Shown: positions 34,319-42,418 of the stretch, one piece after another
How positions within the stretch are numbered: the first letter of the stretch is position 1
Layout: every line of letters starts with the position of its first letter
Source: Anaerolineae bacterium
GTDB lineage: Bacteria > Chloroflexota > Anaerolineae > Aggregatilineales > UBA2796
Length of the DNA: 64,000 nucleotides
Reading direction: 5' to 3'
Assembly: GCA_019637555.1 (NCBI GenBank)
Contig: JAHBVK010000019.1
Span: 34,990 to 98,989, forward strand
Translations under genes and position numbers: made by a program
The notes under the pieces: generated by a model
What the model was told of the DNA's origin: nothing
Database searches by the model: none
What the model saw: the letters and a program-made list of their open reading frames with translations, nothing else

Positions 34319-35044
34319 TTACGTCCTTTGCAGCAGCGAAGCCGCCGCTGCATCCACGAACCAGCGCAGTGCACCATGCTCGGGCTTGATCAACTGCGAG
34401 GGCAGATCGTCCGGCTTGTACTCACCTTCGATCACCTGACGCAAGCGTTCCGCCTTGTTCTCGCCCGCCACCAGAAAAGTTACGTTGGATGCGGCGTTAA
34501 TGGCGCGGGAAGTTAGCGTGATGCGCCACGTCTGAAGCTGCTCTACCCAATTGGCGACGCACCAACGCGCAGGCTCATACAACGCCATCGTGTGCGGAAA
34601 TAACGAGGCGGTGTGACCATCTTCGCCCAAGCCGAGCAGGATCAAGTCGAAGCGCGGGGGTTCACCGAGGTTCTGCACCAGCAAGTTTTCGTACTCATGG
34701 GCGGCACGGTCCGGATCATCCTCGCCTTGCATCCGGAAGATGTTAGCTGAGGGTAGATTCAATGGTTGCAGCAATGCCGCCGCCGCCATGCCATAGTCGC
34801 TATCAGGATGATCTGGCGGCACGGTACGCTCATCGCCCCAATAGAAATTGACGCGCGTCCAGTCAATTGCACTGGCGTACTGCATTGCCAGCAGCGTATA
34901 TAAACCGCGCGGCGTCGAACCGCCGGAAAGCGCGATATTGAATCGACCATTCGCTGCGATTGCTTGCTGCGCCAGCCCGATCACGTGTTCGGCAGCACCA
35001 TGCGCGAGTTGTGTAGCGTCAGGAAATACTGTGAGGTCAGCCAT
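34319..35044 (-). CDS. pgl: 6-phosphogluconolactonase
   Basis: Second enzyme of the oxidative pentose phosphate pathway. About 241 residues from ATG 35044 (MADLTVFPDATQLAHGAAEHV); the frame runs upstream to an ATG at 35119, but that extension is unlike the family. Motifs: NIALSGGSTPRGLYTLLA, VNFYWGDERTVPPDHPDSDYGMA, LILLGLGEDGHTASLFPHT. The GEDGH and HTASLFP stretches are the substrate-binding core. Glucose-6-phosphate dehydrogenase and 6-phosphogluconate dehydrogenase genes are not adjacent, unlike in many bacteria. In an operon with the SdpI-like gene. Confidence 0.93.
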   Translation of the reverse strand: MADLTVFPDATQLAHGAAEHVIGLAQQAIAANGRFNIALSGGSTPRGLYTLLAMQYASAIDWTRVNFYWGDERTVPPDHPDSDYGMAAAALLQPLNLPSANIFRMQGEDDPDRAAHEYENLLVQNLGEPPRFDLILLGLGEDGHTASLFPHTMALYEPARWCVANWVEQLQTWRITLTSRAINAASNVTFLVAGENKAERLRQVIEGEYKPDDLPSQLIKPEHGALRWFVDAAAASLLQRT

Positions 35045-35110
35045 AGCCCTGTACCATCTTCGCCTTTCGATGACTATGGGATAGATTTCCATTTCCGATT
35101 GTAGCGCAAA

Positions 35111-35144
35111 CAGAAACACGGCAGCTCATGCTACCGTGTTTCTG
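35111..35144 (-). terminator. terminator of the hsp20 gene
   Basis: CAGAAACACGG (35111-35121) pairs with CCGTGTTTCTG (35134-35144), 11 bp, followed on the minus strand by TTTG. Confidence 0.65.
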
Positions 35145-35182
35145 GCTAACTATTACAACACTTTCCAGCGGATCACGGGAGG

Positions 35183-35668
35183 TTATTCGTCATCCACCGA
35201 CTTGATATTGATGATCTTTGGCTGCGTAGATTCTGTTTTGGGCAGCGTGATGGTCAGGATGCCCGCTTTGAAATCCGCCGCCGCCTGATCGCCTTTGACA
35301 GCGCGCGGGATCTTAACGGCGCGGCTGAAGTTTCCAGTCTTGCGCTCACGGCGGAGATAGATCGCATCGTCTCCGTCTTCTTCAGTGGTGATCGTTGCCT
35401 TGATGGTCAGCGTATCACCTGTAATCGAAACGTCGATATTCTCAGGCTCTACGCCGTGCAGCGGACCTGCTTTAACGATCACAGCACTCTCTGTTTCTAC
35501 GATGTCTACGGGCAGGGCATAAGCACCTGCGACGGTGTTGAATCCTTCAGTTACCGCGTTCAACCCTTGATCGACGAAGCGGGTGACGGTTTCCAATACG
35601 TTGTTGAGGCTTTTCATTGGATCAAACTCGAATTCAGGCTGTTTGCCAGATTGCTTACCGTTGGTCAT
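35183..35668 (-). CDS. Hsp20/alpha-crystallin small heat-shock protein
   Basis: 161-residue ATP-independent holdase. The alpha-crystallin domain covers about residues 60-155 (ALPVDIVETESAVIVKAGPLHGVEPENIDVSITGDTLTIKA, then LRRERKTGNFSRAVKIPRAVKGDQAAADFKAGILTITLPKTE with the conserved A-x-x-x-x-G-I-L-x-I-x-L-P-K signature). Start is ATG 35668 with AAGGAT upstream; the frame is open much further but that extension is Arg-rich and unrelated. No CIRCE (HrcA) element was seen upstream. A membrane-protein gene lies 86 bases upstream on the same strand. Confidence 0.9.
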   Translation of the reverse strand: MTNGKQSGKQPEFEFDPMKSLNNVLETVTRFVDQGLNAVTEGFNTVAGAYALPVDIVETESAVIVKAGPLHGVEPENIDVSITGDTLTIKATITTEEDGDDAIYLRRERKTGNFSRAVKIPRAVKGDQAAADFKAGILTITLPKTESTQPKIINIKSVDDE

Positions 35669-35754
35669 GTCTATAATCCTTCTCTCCCATCTTGCAACCC
35701 TAATACGCAGATACGTGACGAACGGTTGCATACTGACCTGATTCAGCAGAAATC

Positions 35755-36378
35755 TTAATCCAGACTGCTGTTCCCGTTGCGCACATAATCGTTCCACTGC
35801 GTCACAAAACCGATCAGACCGAGTACGATGGCAGCAACGGCGACGACCGTTTGCCACGTCGGTTGCAGCAAAACGCGCACCGCTGCCGATTGTGAAACCA
35901 GCACGCGGTTGCCCGGGATCAGCATGGCGACACCGAGTGCCATCGCCGCCGCGCCATTAAATGCAGTCCCTAGCATAATGATGTATTTTCGCAGCAGGAA
36001 CGCCAGCACGATGCCGAGAATGATCCCTAGCGCCAAGAGGATTATCGAGAGTGTCTGTCCGGCATTGAGCGCCTGCGCTAAGGCTGCCGCCAGCGCTACA
36101 CCTCCGCTGATACCGTAGAAAATAGTCGCCAGATCGAACAGCGGGTAAGCCAGAATCACGCCAACCAGAATCCCGACGACACCAGCTACCAAGATCAGTG
36201 CCGAATTATCAGTACCTTCCGATGCCAGCGCCGAGCCGATCAGAAAACCGATGATGCCGCCAGCCAGAATCAATGCCAGCTTGAAGAAACGCCAACCTGC
36301 AAAGCATAAGCCGATGCCAACGAGGATGAATACCAGTGCACTGAGAATCAGTACGGTTTCGTTTGCCGAGAGGTTCAT
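35755..36378 (-). CDS. multi-pass membrane protein, DUF4203-like
   Basis: 207 residues with seven hydrophobic segments, rich in Gly and Ala: an N-terminal extracytoplasmic start, then FKLALILAGGIIGFLIGSAL, ILVAGVVGILVGVILAYPLFDLATIFYGISGGVALAAAL and so on. It resembles the DUF4203/TMEM198 family, of unknown function. Co-oriented with hsp20 86 bases downstream and possibly transcribed with it. SD GGAGG lies nine bases before ATG. Confidence 0.75.
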   Translation of the reverse strand: MNLSANETVLILSALVFILVGIGLCFAGWRFFKLALILAGGIIGFLIGSALASEGTDNSALILVAGVVGILVGVILAYPLFDLATIFYGISGGVALAAALAQALNAGQTLSIILLALGIILGIVLAFLLRKYIIMLGTAFNGAAAMALGVAMLIPGNRVLVSQSAAVRVLLQPTWQTVVAVAAIVLGLIGFVTQWNDYVRNGNSSLD

Positions 36379-36488
36379 AACTGCCTCCTAACACCACAAG
36401 CAGATCACATCCGTATGATGATCACTACGTATATGAGTGACGGATCGCTTCATCAATGTTCGTTTAGAAGCGGTATTGGCGGCAACCG

Positions 36489-36518
36489 TTGTCAAATCAC
36501 GATGCAGCTTGATACATT
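36489..36518 (+). promoter_or_regulatory. candidate promoter
   Basis: TTGTCA (36489-36494), 18-base spacer, TACATT (36513-36518), about 44 bases before the ATG of the next gene. Confidence 0.4.
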
Positions 36519-36561
36519 TTGTTTTAGTAGCTGTGGTCAGTGCAAAGAAAGGTTGAAGCAT

Positions 36562-37029
36562 ATGGACGTAGATTCCACTGTTCACGCCCTTATTCCGATC
36601 ATCCAGCAGATCATTCAAGGTGTGATGAAATCGAACGGCGTTGGCTTGTTCAGCGCGATCAGTATGGCGAAGGGGTTAGCAGATTTCCTGAAAGATGCGC
36701 CTACCCGATTCGTAGGTAATGACATCGTCAGCGGCATCATCAAAAATGTGCTGCACGGCGGCGCTGAAGGCGAACCCAGCCATGCCCCCGACGAACCTTA
36801 CAGCCTCGCTAATCTCGATCTGGATGTGGTAATGGTCGAAGTTGGCAAAGTTAACGATCTGCTGGCGAGTACAGGTGAGGTAGGCAGGCAAACCAAGACC
36901 TTCATCTACGAACTTGGTGAAGCGGTAGCCAAAGCATCAGGATCGGGATTGTTCGGCAGGGGCGAGAAGATCAACGCACAGGAAGCGGACTTCTTGAGCA
37001 AGCTGAAAACGGTGCTGGGTTTGTCCTGA
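36562..37029 (+). CDS. hypothetical protein
   Basis: 155 residues from ATG 36562 (AAAGG 12 bases upstream); the frame is open to 36415 but the extra segment is cysteine-rich and unlike the rest, so I exclude it. The protein is soluble and mostly helical: HALIPIIQQIIQGVMKSNGVGLFSAISMAKGLADFLKDAP, a central LDLDVVMVEVGKVNDLLAS, and KTFIYELGEAVAKASGSGLFG. No domain recognised. Ends at a clean terminator and is transcribed alone. Confidence 0.7.
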   Translation: MDVDSTVHALIPIIQQIIQGVMKSNGVGLFSAISMAKGLADFLKDAPTRFVGNDIVSGIIKNVLHGGAEGEPSHAPDEPYSLANLDLDVVMVEVGKVNDLLASTGEVGRQTKTFIYELGEAVAKASGSGLFGRGEKINAQEADFLSKLKTVLGLS

Positions 37030-37035
37030 TAACAA

Positions 37036-37057
37036 ACCGGAGCCATGCGGCTCCGGT
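37036..37057. terminator. bidirectional terminator
   Basis: ACCGGAGCC (37036-37044) and GGCTCCGGT (37049-37057) form a 9-bp GC-rich stem between convergent genes. Confidence 0.75.
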
Positions 37058-37069
37058 CATATTCTGTCG

Positions 37070-37744
37070 TTACTGGTTTTCGAGTTGCACTGGTTCTATA
37101 GGACGCGCCAGTTTCTGCATCATCTCGGCACGCTCCTTGATGTTGGTAAGCATCTGTTTCGTGTCCAGATAATCCAGCACTTCCAGCAGCGTTACGTACG
37201 CTTTGGCGAAGGTGCCGTACACGTAAGCACGTGTGCGAACGATCAACCGCGCCGTACCAGTGATCCGTTTTTCCACCAGCAGCAGCGTGGTGCGCTCCAT
37301 CGGTTGACCGAACGGAGTCGGCAGATCGAAAGCACCGTAGACCAGAAACTCGTTTTCCTGTACTTCGAGGACGCGGTAACCGCCATCCAGTTGATTGCCG
37401 ATCTGTGGCGCAGGCAAATCTTGCCGCAGGTAGGAAACGCTGGGGATACCGCGATTGGTCAGGCTGTCCAGACCGTAGTAGCCGGAGTTATCCCGCCCGA
37501 TCTGCGCGATCCACGCCCACACTGTTTCCACTGGCGTCTCGATGTCGATAGCGCGCGTCGTCTCGAAGTTGGTCACCGGAATTAGTTCATCACCGGGCAT
37601 CTTGCGTGTAGCTTCACCGGGTAAGGTACCCGCCACGTTCAAACGCGGACGAACGACCAGATAGTAAGCCGTGCCCGCCAACGCCGCGACCACCAGCCGC
37701 GTCAAGCCTGCAAAGAAGCCACCTTGAGAATTTTGTTTAGCCAA
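37070..37744 (-). CDS. SRPBCC (START-like) domain protein with N-terminal membrane anchor
   Basis: 224 residues. An N-terminal hydrophobic segment (LTRLVVAALAGTAYYLVV) is followed by a helix-grip SRPBCC domain: TRAIDIETPVETVWAWIAQIGRDNSGYYGLDSL, then GYRVLEVQENEFLVYGAF and RTTLLLVEKRITGTARLIVRTRAY. SRPBCC domains bind hydrophobic ligands in a deep cavity. The W-x-W-I-x-Q-x-G-R-x-x-x-G-Y-Y pattern is a common bacterial subtype of unknown ligand. It is downstream of no obvious partner. Confidence 0.8.
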   Translation of the reverse strand: MAKQNSQGGFFAGLTRLVVAALAGTAYYLVVRPRLNVAGTLPGEATRKMPGDELIPVTNFETTRAIDIETPVETVWAWIAQIGRDNSGYYGLDSLTNRGIPSVSYLRQDLPAPQIGNQLDGGYRVLEVQENEFLVYGAFDLPTPFGQPMERTTLLLVEKRITGTARLIVRTRAYVYGTFAKAYVTLLEVLDYLDTKQMLTNIKERAEMMQKLARPIEPVQLENQ

Positions 37745-37822
37745 GTTGCATTCCTCACATTCAACAGTAAAAGTATAGCACAGCCGTCAAGTCGTGATGC
37801 CAAGCGCTGACCATACGGAAGT

Positions 37823-39160
37823 CTACAAACTGCCCGACTTGATCACCCCTTGATAGAAGTGGTAGCTATCCTTGGGGATGCGTTTCTGCGTCTCATAATC
37901 TACGTAGGTGATGCCGAATCGTTTCGCGTAGCCGTACGCCCATTCGAAGTTATCCATCATCGACCAGACGAAGTAACCGTTCAGCGGTGCGCCTGCCATG
38001 ATCGCACGGTGTGCCGCCTCGAAATGATCGTGCAGATACTTCACGCGGCGCGGATCGTGAACGTTGCCGTCAGGCGTCACCTGATCTGGCATGGCGCATC
38101 CGTTTTCGGTGATCAGGATTTCCTTCGGGTGATAGTCGTAAGTGACGCGCATCAGTAGGTCATACAACCCTTGTGGATAGATTTCCCAGTCCATTTCGGT
38201 GCGATCTGCGTTGGGAACGCGCACTTCTATGGGGAATACACTGTTTGGATCGCCACCACCTTGCACCACACTGCGGAAGTAGTTGTTGATGCCTACAAAG
38301 TCCAACGGCTGATGGATGATCTCCATGTCGCCGGGTTCGATCTTGGGGACGCCGCCTAACTTTCGCAGCACTTCCTGCGGATATTCCCCCTTGAGCACCG
38401 GATCAGCGAACCAGCGGTTGATCACCGCGTCTTGCTGCAGCACCGCCGCACGATCCTCGTCGCTGCTGGTGTTGGCATAGACGTGGGACATATTTAGCAC
38501 GATGCCGACTTTGCAGTCTTTACTATTGGCACGCAGGATCGGCACTGCCTTGCCGTGACCGAGATAAACGGTGTGCGTGGCGATCGCCGGATCGCGGAAA
38601 CTGGGATCGACCTTGCCCGGCGCGTGCCGCCCTTCACCGTAGCTGATCCAGCAGATGCACAGAGGTTCGTTAAAAGTCATCCAGTGCTTGACGCGATCAC
38701 CGAGGGCGCGGCTGACAATATCGGCGTAATCCGCAAAATAATCGGAGGTGGCACGGTTCAGCCAACCACCGTCATCTTCCAGAATTTGGGGCAAATCCCA
38801 GTGATAGAGCGTGACGTAAGGGGTGATATCGTTCTTCAGCAGTTCGTCAATCAGCCGATCATAGAAGGCGATACCCAACTCGTTGACACGCCCCTTACCT
38901 TCGGGGAAGATGCGGGGCCACGCCACGGATAGGCGATATGCCTTGACGCCGAGATCCTTCATTAGCGCGATGTCTTCGGGGTAACGGTGATAGTGATCAT
39001 CGGCAACCGCGCCTGAGTCGCCGTTGTGGGTTTTGCCCGGAGTAGCAGCGAAGCGATCCCAGATGGACTCGCCGCGTCCATCCTCGTCCGTCGCGCCTTC
39101 AATCTGGTACGATGCAGTAGCTACTCCCCAGACAAAATTATCGGGAAACTTCAACGACAT
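37823..39160 (-). CDS. beta-glucosidase, glycoside hydrolase family 1
   Basis: Retaining exo-beta-glycosidase, 445 residues, cytoplasmic (no signal peptide). Acid/base E165 in TFNEP and nucleophile E352 in ITENG are both present, with the N-terminal FVWGVATASYQIEGA and the C-terminal aglycone region YFVWSMMDNFEWAYGYAKRFGI (substrate-binding E and W of the -1 site). Fully intact GH1. It probably hydrolyses cello-oligosaccharides or glucosides imported by an ABC transporter encoded elsewhere. Confidence 0.96.
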   Translation of the reverse strand: MSLKFPDNFVWGVATASYQIEGATDEDGRGESIWDRFAATPGKTHNGDSGAVADDHYHRYPEDIALMKDLGVKAYRLSVAWPRIFPEGKGRVNELGIAFYDRLIDELLKNDITPYVTLYHWDLPQILEDDGGWLNRATSDYFADYADIVSRALGDRVKHWMTFNEPLCICWISYGEGRHAPGKVDPSFRDPAIATHTVYLGHGKAVPILRANSKDCKVGIVLNMSHVYANTSSDEDRAAVLQQDAVINRWFADPVLKGEYPQEVLRKLGGVPKIEPGDMEIIHQPLDFVGINNYFRSVVQGGGDPNSVFPIEVRVPNADRTEMDWEIYPQGLYDLLMRVTYDYHPKEILITENGCAMPDQVTPDGNVHDPRRVKYLHDHFEAAHRAIMAGAPLNGYFVWSMMDNFEWAYGYAKRFGITYVDYETQKRIPKDSYHFYQGVIKSGSL

Positions 39161-39248
39161 GATTGATCCTTAACCTGTGCCAGCAGTGGATTTGGTGTGT
39201 CTTGGAAAGTTTACCTTGAAATCGAATTTTCGGATGCTTCCGAATCGA

Positions 39249-39734
39249 TTACACCAACGTCTCCGAGAGTTGCAGCGAACGGGCGATCTGCTCGATGTGA
39301 TTGAGATCGTGCCATGTAGCGTGGATGACCAATTCCAGCACCGTCATTTCGCCGTAGGCAGCGTGCAAGCCGATGCGCTGCCACTGCTCCGGCGTCAGCG
39401 TCAGCAGTCGCTCAACTAAGCGGCGGCGCACGTCGAGGAAGATCGCAAATTCGGCACGTAAATCCTGCTGCTGGAAATCCCGATTGCGATGTTCCTTACC
39501 CGGCTGCATTGACGGCAGCGCTGGCTTTTCCTGCGTCAAGACGAGATCAACGCGCTGTGCCAGCACATCGCCAAAGTCGCGGATGTGACACAGCGTTTCG
39601 ATCACGCTCCAACCATCCGCGCCATCGGTCATCTGCTGCGCTTGCTGCTGCGTAACATCACGCATCAGGCTGTTAAGTACAACGGGCGTCTTGCGCAGCG
39701 CCAGCGTGAAATTTTCAGGAGTGAGGGCGGTCAT
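39249..39734 (-). CDS. DinB-family protein
   Basis: 161-residue four-helix-bundle protein of the DinB/YfiT superfamily of metal-dependent thiol-linked transferases and hydrolases. Metal ligands are likely H50 (SVIETLCHIRD) plus the pair in the C-terminal IHATWHDLNHIEQIAR (H-x-x-x-H). The WS-ETL-H--D pattern near residue 42-53 and HD--H at the end are the family signature. Thiol partner and substrate unknown; many Gram-positive and Chloroflexota genomes hold dozens of such genes. Confidence 0.87.
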   Translation of the reverse strand: MTALTPENFTLALRKTPVVLNSLMRDVTQQQAQQMTDGADGWSVIETLCHIRDFGDVLAQRVDLVLTQEKPALPSMQPGKEHRNRDFQQQDLRAEFAIFLDVRRRLVERLLTLTPEQWQRIGLHAAYGEMTVLELVIHATWHDLNHIEQIARSLQLSETLV

Positions 39735-39787
39735 AGGTCAATTCCTTTCGTATGCACACCCTCTATTATGCCACTATGATTATGACC

Positions 39788-41047
39788 CTACGCTACCCAC
39801 GTCCAATGGATGAAGCGATCCAGTAAGATCGACTGCCAGTTCAAACCCCACAACAAATAGGGGGCGAGCAGCCACCACTTACGCAGCGCCATCGCCAGCA
39901 CGATGAAGCAGGGGAAGAACATCAGCGCATAGCGGATCATGCTCTCGAACTGCGGTCCGGTGTGATAGCGCAGTAAGATCATCCCTAACGATGCGCCAAC
40001 GTACAGTGAATATGCTGGGCGCAGCCGCCACAACACGATCAAGCCGGTGATCAGCAAGAATAGCAGTGCCAGCGCATTGTCGTTTTCAAAGGGCAGCGTT
40101 TTGCCATGAATGGCGCGGTCAATAAACGCCTGAAAGGCTTCGAATGGCAAGCGTGTATATAACTGCCATTCCTTTGCGTATGCCGCTTCCAGCGTGCCGA
40201 AGTTATTGATCGCTAGGTAGCCTAGGTAGCCAAGCATAGCGACTGGTGCGCCGATCACCGCTGGAATCCGCGCGAGCCAACCGCGTAAGAGTGCCTCACG
40301 GTTGCGTGGAGCGAGATCGCGCTGCTGCACGTAAGCGATCCAGAATAGCGGCAGGCATAACACCGCGCCTTGCAGGCGGGTCAGCGCCGCCAACGCCGCG
40401 AGGATACCCGCCAGCCACCAGCGCCGATTCAGCGCCGATAACCACGCGCCTAGCACGAACACCAGAAACACCGATTCGGTGTATGCCGCAAACAGATAAT
40501 AGCCAGTCGGAAAGGCTGCCATCAGCAGTAAAGTGCGCGTCGCCAAGCCGCTGTTTTTGCCATCCGCTTGAAACTCCAGACGGATCAACTTAAACAGCAG
40601 GATGAAGGCGATCATACAGCAGATGTTACTGATAACGACGCCTGCTAGCACGTAATCATTACTCAGGAAGGGCGCTGCCAAGCGCATCAGCACCGGATAT
40701 AGCGGCGGAAAGACGATGGCTGTATCGGCACGATAACCTGTCATAGCGATCTTGCCGTACCACGCAGTATCCCAACGCTTCCACGGTTCAACTAGCCAAC
40801 CTAGCTGTGAGGTCGGCGGGATCAAAGCATCAAAGGTTTGTCCGCTGGGGTTGCGTTCGTGCACCCAACTCGGTGTAGCTATCGTCGGATGATGAACCAT
40901 ATACAGCGCAGCCGCGCCGGTGAGCAGACGAAAAACTAGAAAAATGATGATCGGGATATGCAACGATTCTTCGCGCAGGTAATTGCGAATACTTAGAAAG
41001 ATGTCGTTGCGAGAGGAATAGGGGCGCTCCAATACTTGCTCTGCCAT
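39788..41047 (-). CDS. PIG-V-like mannosyltransferase (GT-C membrane glycosyltransferase)
   Basis: About 419 residues from ATG 41047 (an earlier ATG at 41065 is possible). It resembles the bacterial PIG-V/GT76 group: KRWDTAWYGKIAMTGY (the catalytic RWD motif), FPPLYPVLMRL, TLLLMAAFPTGYYLFAAYTESVFLVFVLGAWLS and ALTRLQGAVLCLPL. These enzymes add mannose from a polyprenyl-phosphate donor on the outer side of the membrane. It heads the glycan region and is divergent from the flippase-like gene at 41317; the gap between them holds the ATGGTGA repeats. Confidence 0.87.
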   Translation of the reverse strand: MAEQVLERPYSSRNDIFLSIRNYLREESLHIPIIIFLVFRLLTGAAALYMVHHPTIATPSWVHERNPSGQTFDALIPPTSQLGWLVEPWKRWDTAWYGKIAMTGYRADTAIVFPPLYPVLMRLAAPFLSNDYVLAGVVISNICCMIAFILLFKLIRLEFQADGKNSGLATRTLLLMAAFPTGYYLFAAYTESVFLVFVLGAWLSALNRRWWLAGILAALAALTRLQGAVLCLPLFWIAYVQQRDLAPRNREALLRGWLARIPAVIGAPVAMLGYLGYLAINNFGTLEAAYAKEWQLYTRLPFEAFQAFIDRAIHGKTLPFENDNALALLFLLITGLIVLWRLRPAYSLYVGASLGMILLRYHTGPQFESMIRYALMFFPCFIVLAMALRKWWLLAPYLLWGLNWQSILLDRFIHWTWVA

Positions 41048-41130
41048 CGATCCGAAACCTACCACTTCAACCTATGTACCGTTATTACCTGAACTGTATC
41101 GGATTGAGTCTAAACACAACCATTATAATT

Positions 41131-41172
41131 ATGGTGACTTCTACCAAATACATGGTGATTTATGCCAAATTG
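41131..41172 (+). repeat. tandem 21-base imperfect repeat (ATGGTGA...CCAAAT)
   Basis: Two units at 41131-41151 and 41152-41172 share ATGGTGA, TT and CCAAAT in register (16 of 21 positions). They lie between divergent glycan genes, so they may be a binding site read by one regulator. A similar ATGGTGA-centred segment (TACATGGTGAATTTGC) occurs at 46991, upstream of the GT39 gene at 47084. Confidence 0.5.
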
Positions 41173-41316
41173 ACAAACATTAATCCGAGCCTCACCTTGC
41201 TTGATTACTGAGGAAATGCTTTTGAGACGGTGTACCTATGAACTGCGTTGCTATACTCCTGCTATACTGCCAGCATGGTATACTGATGCGCTCATGTTCT
41301 CGCTAGTGGAGCCGTG

Positions 41317-42387
41317 ATGAAGGGTTGGCGTGGTCTACTGCTCGGTCTGATCGTGACCGTCGCCTCGCTGTGGTTGGCGCTGCGCGGTAATGATCTCAGC
41401 AAGGTGGGTGATTCGTTCGCGCAGGGGCGCTACATTTACTTGATCCCCGGCGCGTTTTTCATTTATCTGGGCTTGGTGCTGCGTGCCTTTCGCTGGCGGG
41501 CATTACTCAATGATCGTCTGACGACCATGCACAGTTTTGCCATCATGAACGTTGGCTACATGCTTAACACGATCCTGCCGCTGCGCTTGGGCGAAGTGGC
41601 ACGTAGTTTTCTAACTACCCGTCTGACGCCGCCGATCTCGATGTTCACCTCACTCAGCAGCGTGGTAGTGGAGCGCCTCACCGATCTGCTGGCAGTAGTG
41701 GTGCTAATAGCCCTCGCCATCGTGATCGCGCCCGCCTCTGCCGCCGTCCCACCGGAGATCTCCCGTGCTGCCGTGATCACAGGTGTGATCGGTATTCTGG
41801 GCATGGGCGTGCTCGGAATCTTAGCGGCACGACGCACATTAGCGCACAGCATTCTCAATTTCGGGCTGCGCTTGCTGCCGATTTTGGAGCGTCTCCATTT
41901 ACGCGGCTTCGTGGATCGCGTACTCGACGGCGCAGCAGCATTGGGATCGCTGCGCGGCGCGGTGGCGGTATTCGTGTGGTGGGGAGTCAGTTGGGCGACC
42001 TCGATCCTTGCCGCCTATTTCCTGATGGCGATCTTCTTCGAGCAACCAACATGGTATGCCTCACTACTGTCGATTGCGGTTGCCTCGTTTGCGGTGGCGC
42101 TGCCCGCACTGCCCGGCAACGTCGGACCGTTCGAGGCAGCGATCCTTGTCGGTATGGCGGCTGGCGGCTTCAATCAGGATCAGTTTGGCGAACAATCGCT
42201 GGCATACGCCATCGTGTTGCACATCCTCAACGCCTTCTCCTATGTGAGCTGCGGTTGGTTCGGATTGCATTACGAAAAGATCACACTTGGCGAATTGATC
42301 CAACGAACGCGCCAAATGGCGAGCCGCGAACGACCAAAATCAGAAGAACAGATCAATCAGCCGGAAGCGGAATCCGCGTCAAGCTGA
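41317..42387 (+). CDS. LPG-synthase-type transmembrane (flippase-like) protein
   Basis: 356-residue membrane protein of the same UPF0104 family as the one at 20074, but longer. Landmarks: GAFFIYLGLVLRAFRWRALLNDR, MNVGYMLNTILPLRLGEVARSFL, SSVVVERLTDLLAVVVLIAL, and ALPALPGNVGPFEAAILVGMAAGG. Members are thought to translocate lipids or lipid-linked sugars; none of the aminoacyl-transferase domain is attached. ATG 41317 is the start (a GTG codon precedes it). It opens the plus-strand glycan cluster and a GT4 gene follows 31 bases downstream. Confidence 0.87.
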   Translation: MKGWRGLLLGLIVTVASLWLALRGNDLSKVGDSFAQGRYIYLIPGAFFIYLGLVLRAFRWRALLNDRLTTMHSFAIMNVGYMLNTILPLRLGEVARSFLTTRLTPPISMFTSLSSVVVERLTDLLAVVVLIALAIVIAPASAAVPPEISRAAVITGVIGILGMGVLGILAARRTLAHSILNFGLRLLPILERLHLRGFVDRVLDGAAALGSLRGAVAVFVWWGVSWATSILAAYFLMAIFFEQPTWYASLLSIAVASFAVALPALPGNVGPFEAAILVGMAAGGFNQDQFGEQSLAYAIVLHILNAFSYVSCGWFGLHYEKITLGELIQRTRQMASRERPKSEEQINQPEAESASS

Positions 42388-42418
42388 ATTCGAAGTCAAG
42401 GTCAAGGAAAACTGTACT

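Noticed and set aside
35669..35857. N-terminal extension of hsp20
   Set aside because: Arg-rich and unlike the family; ATG 35668 with an SD begins the known pattern.
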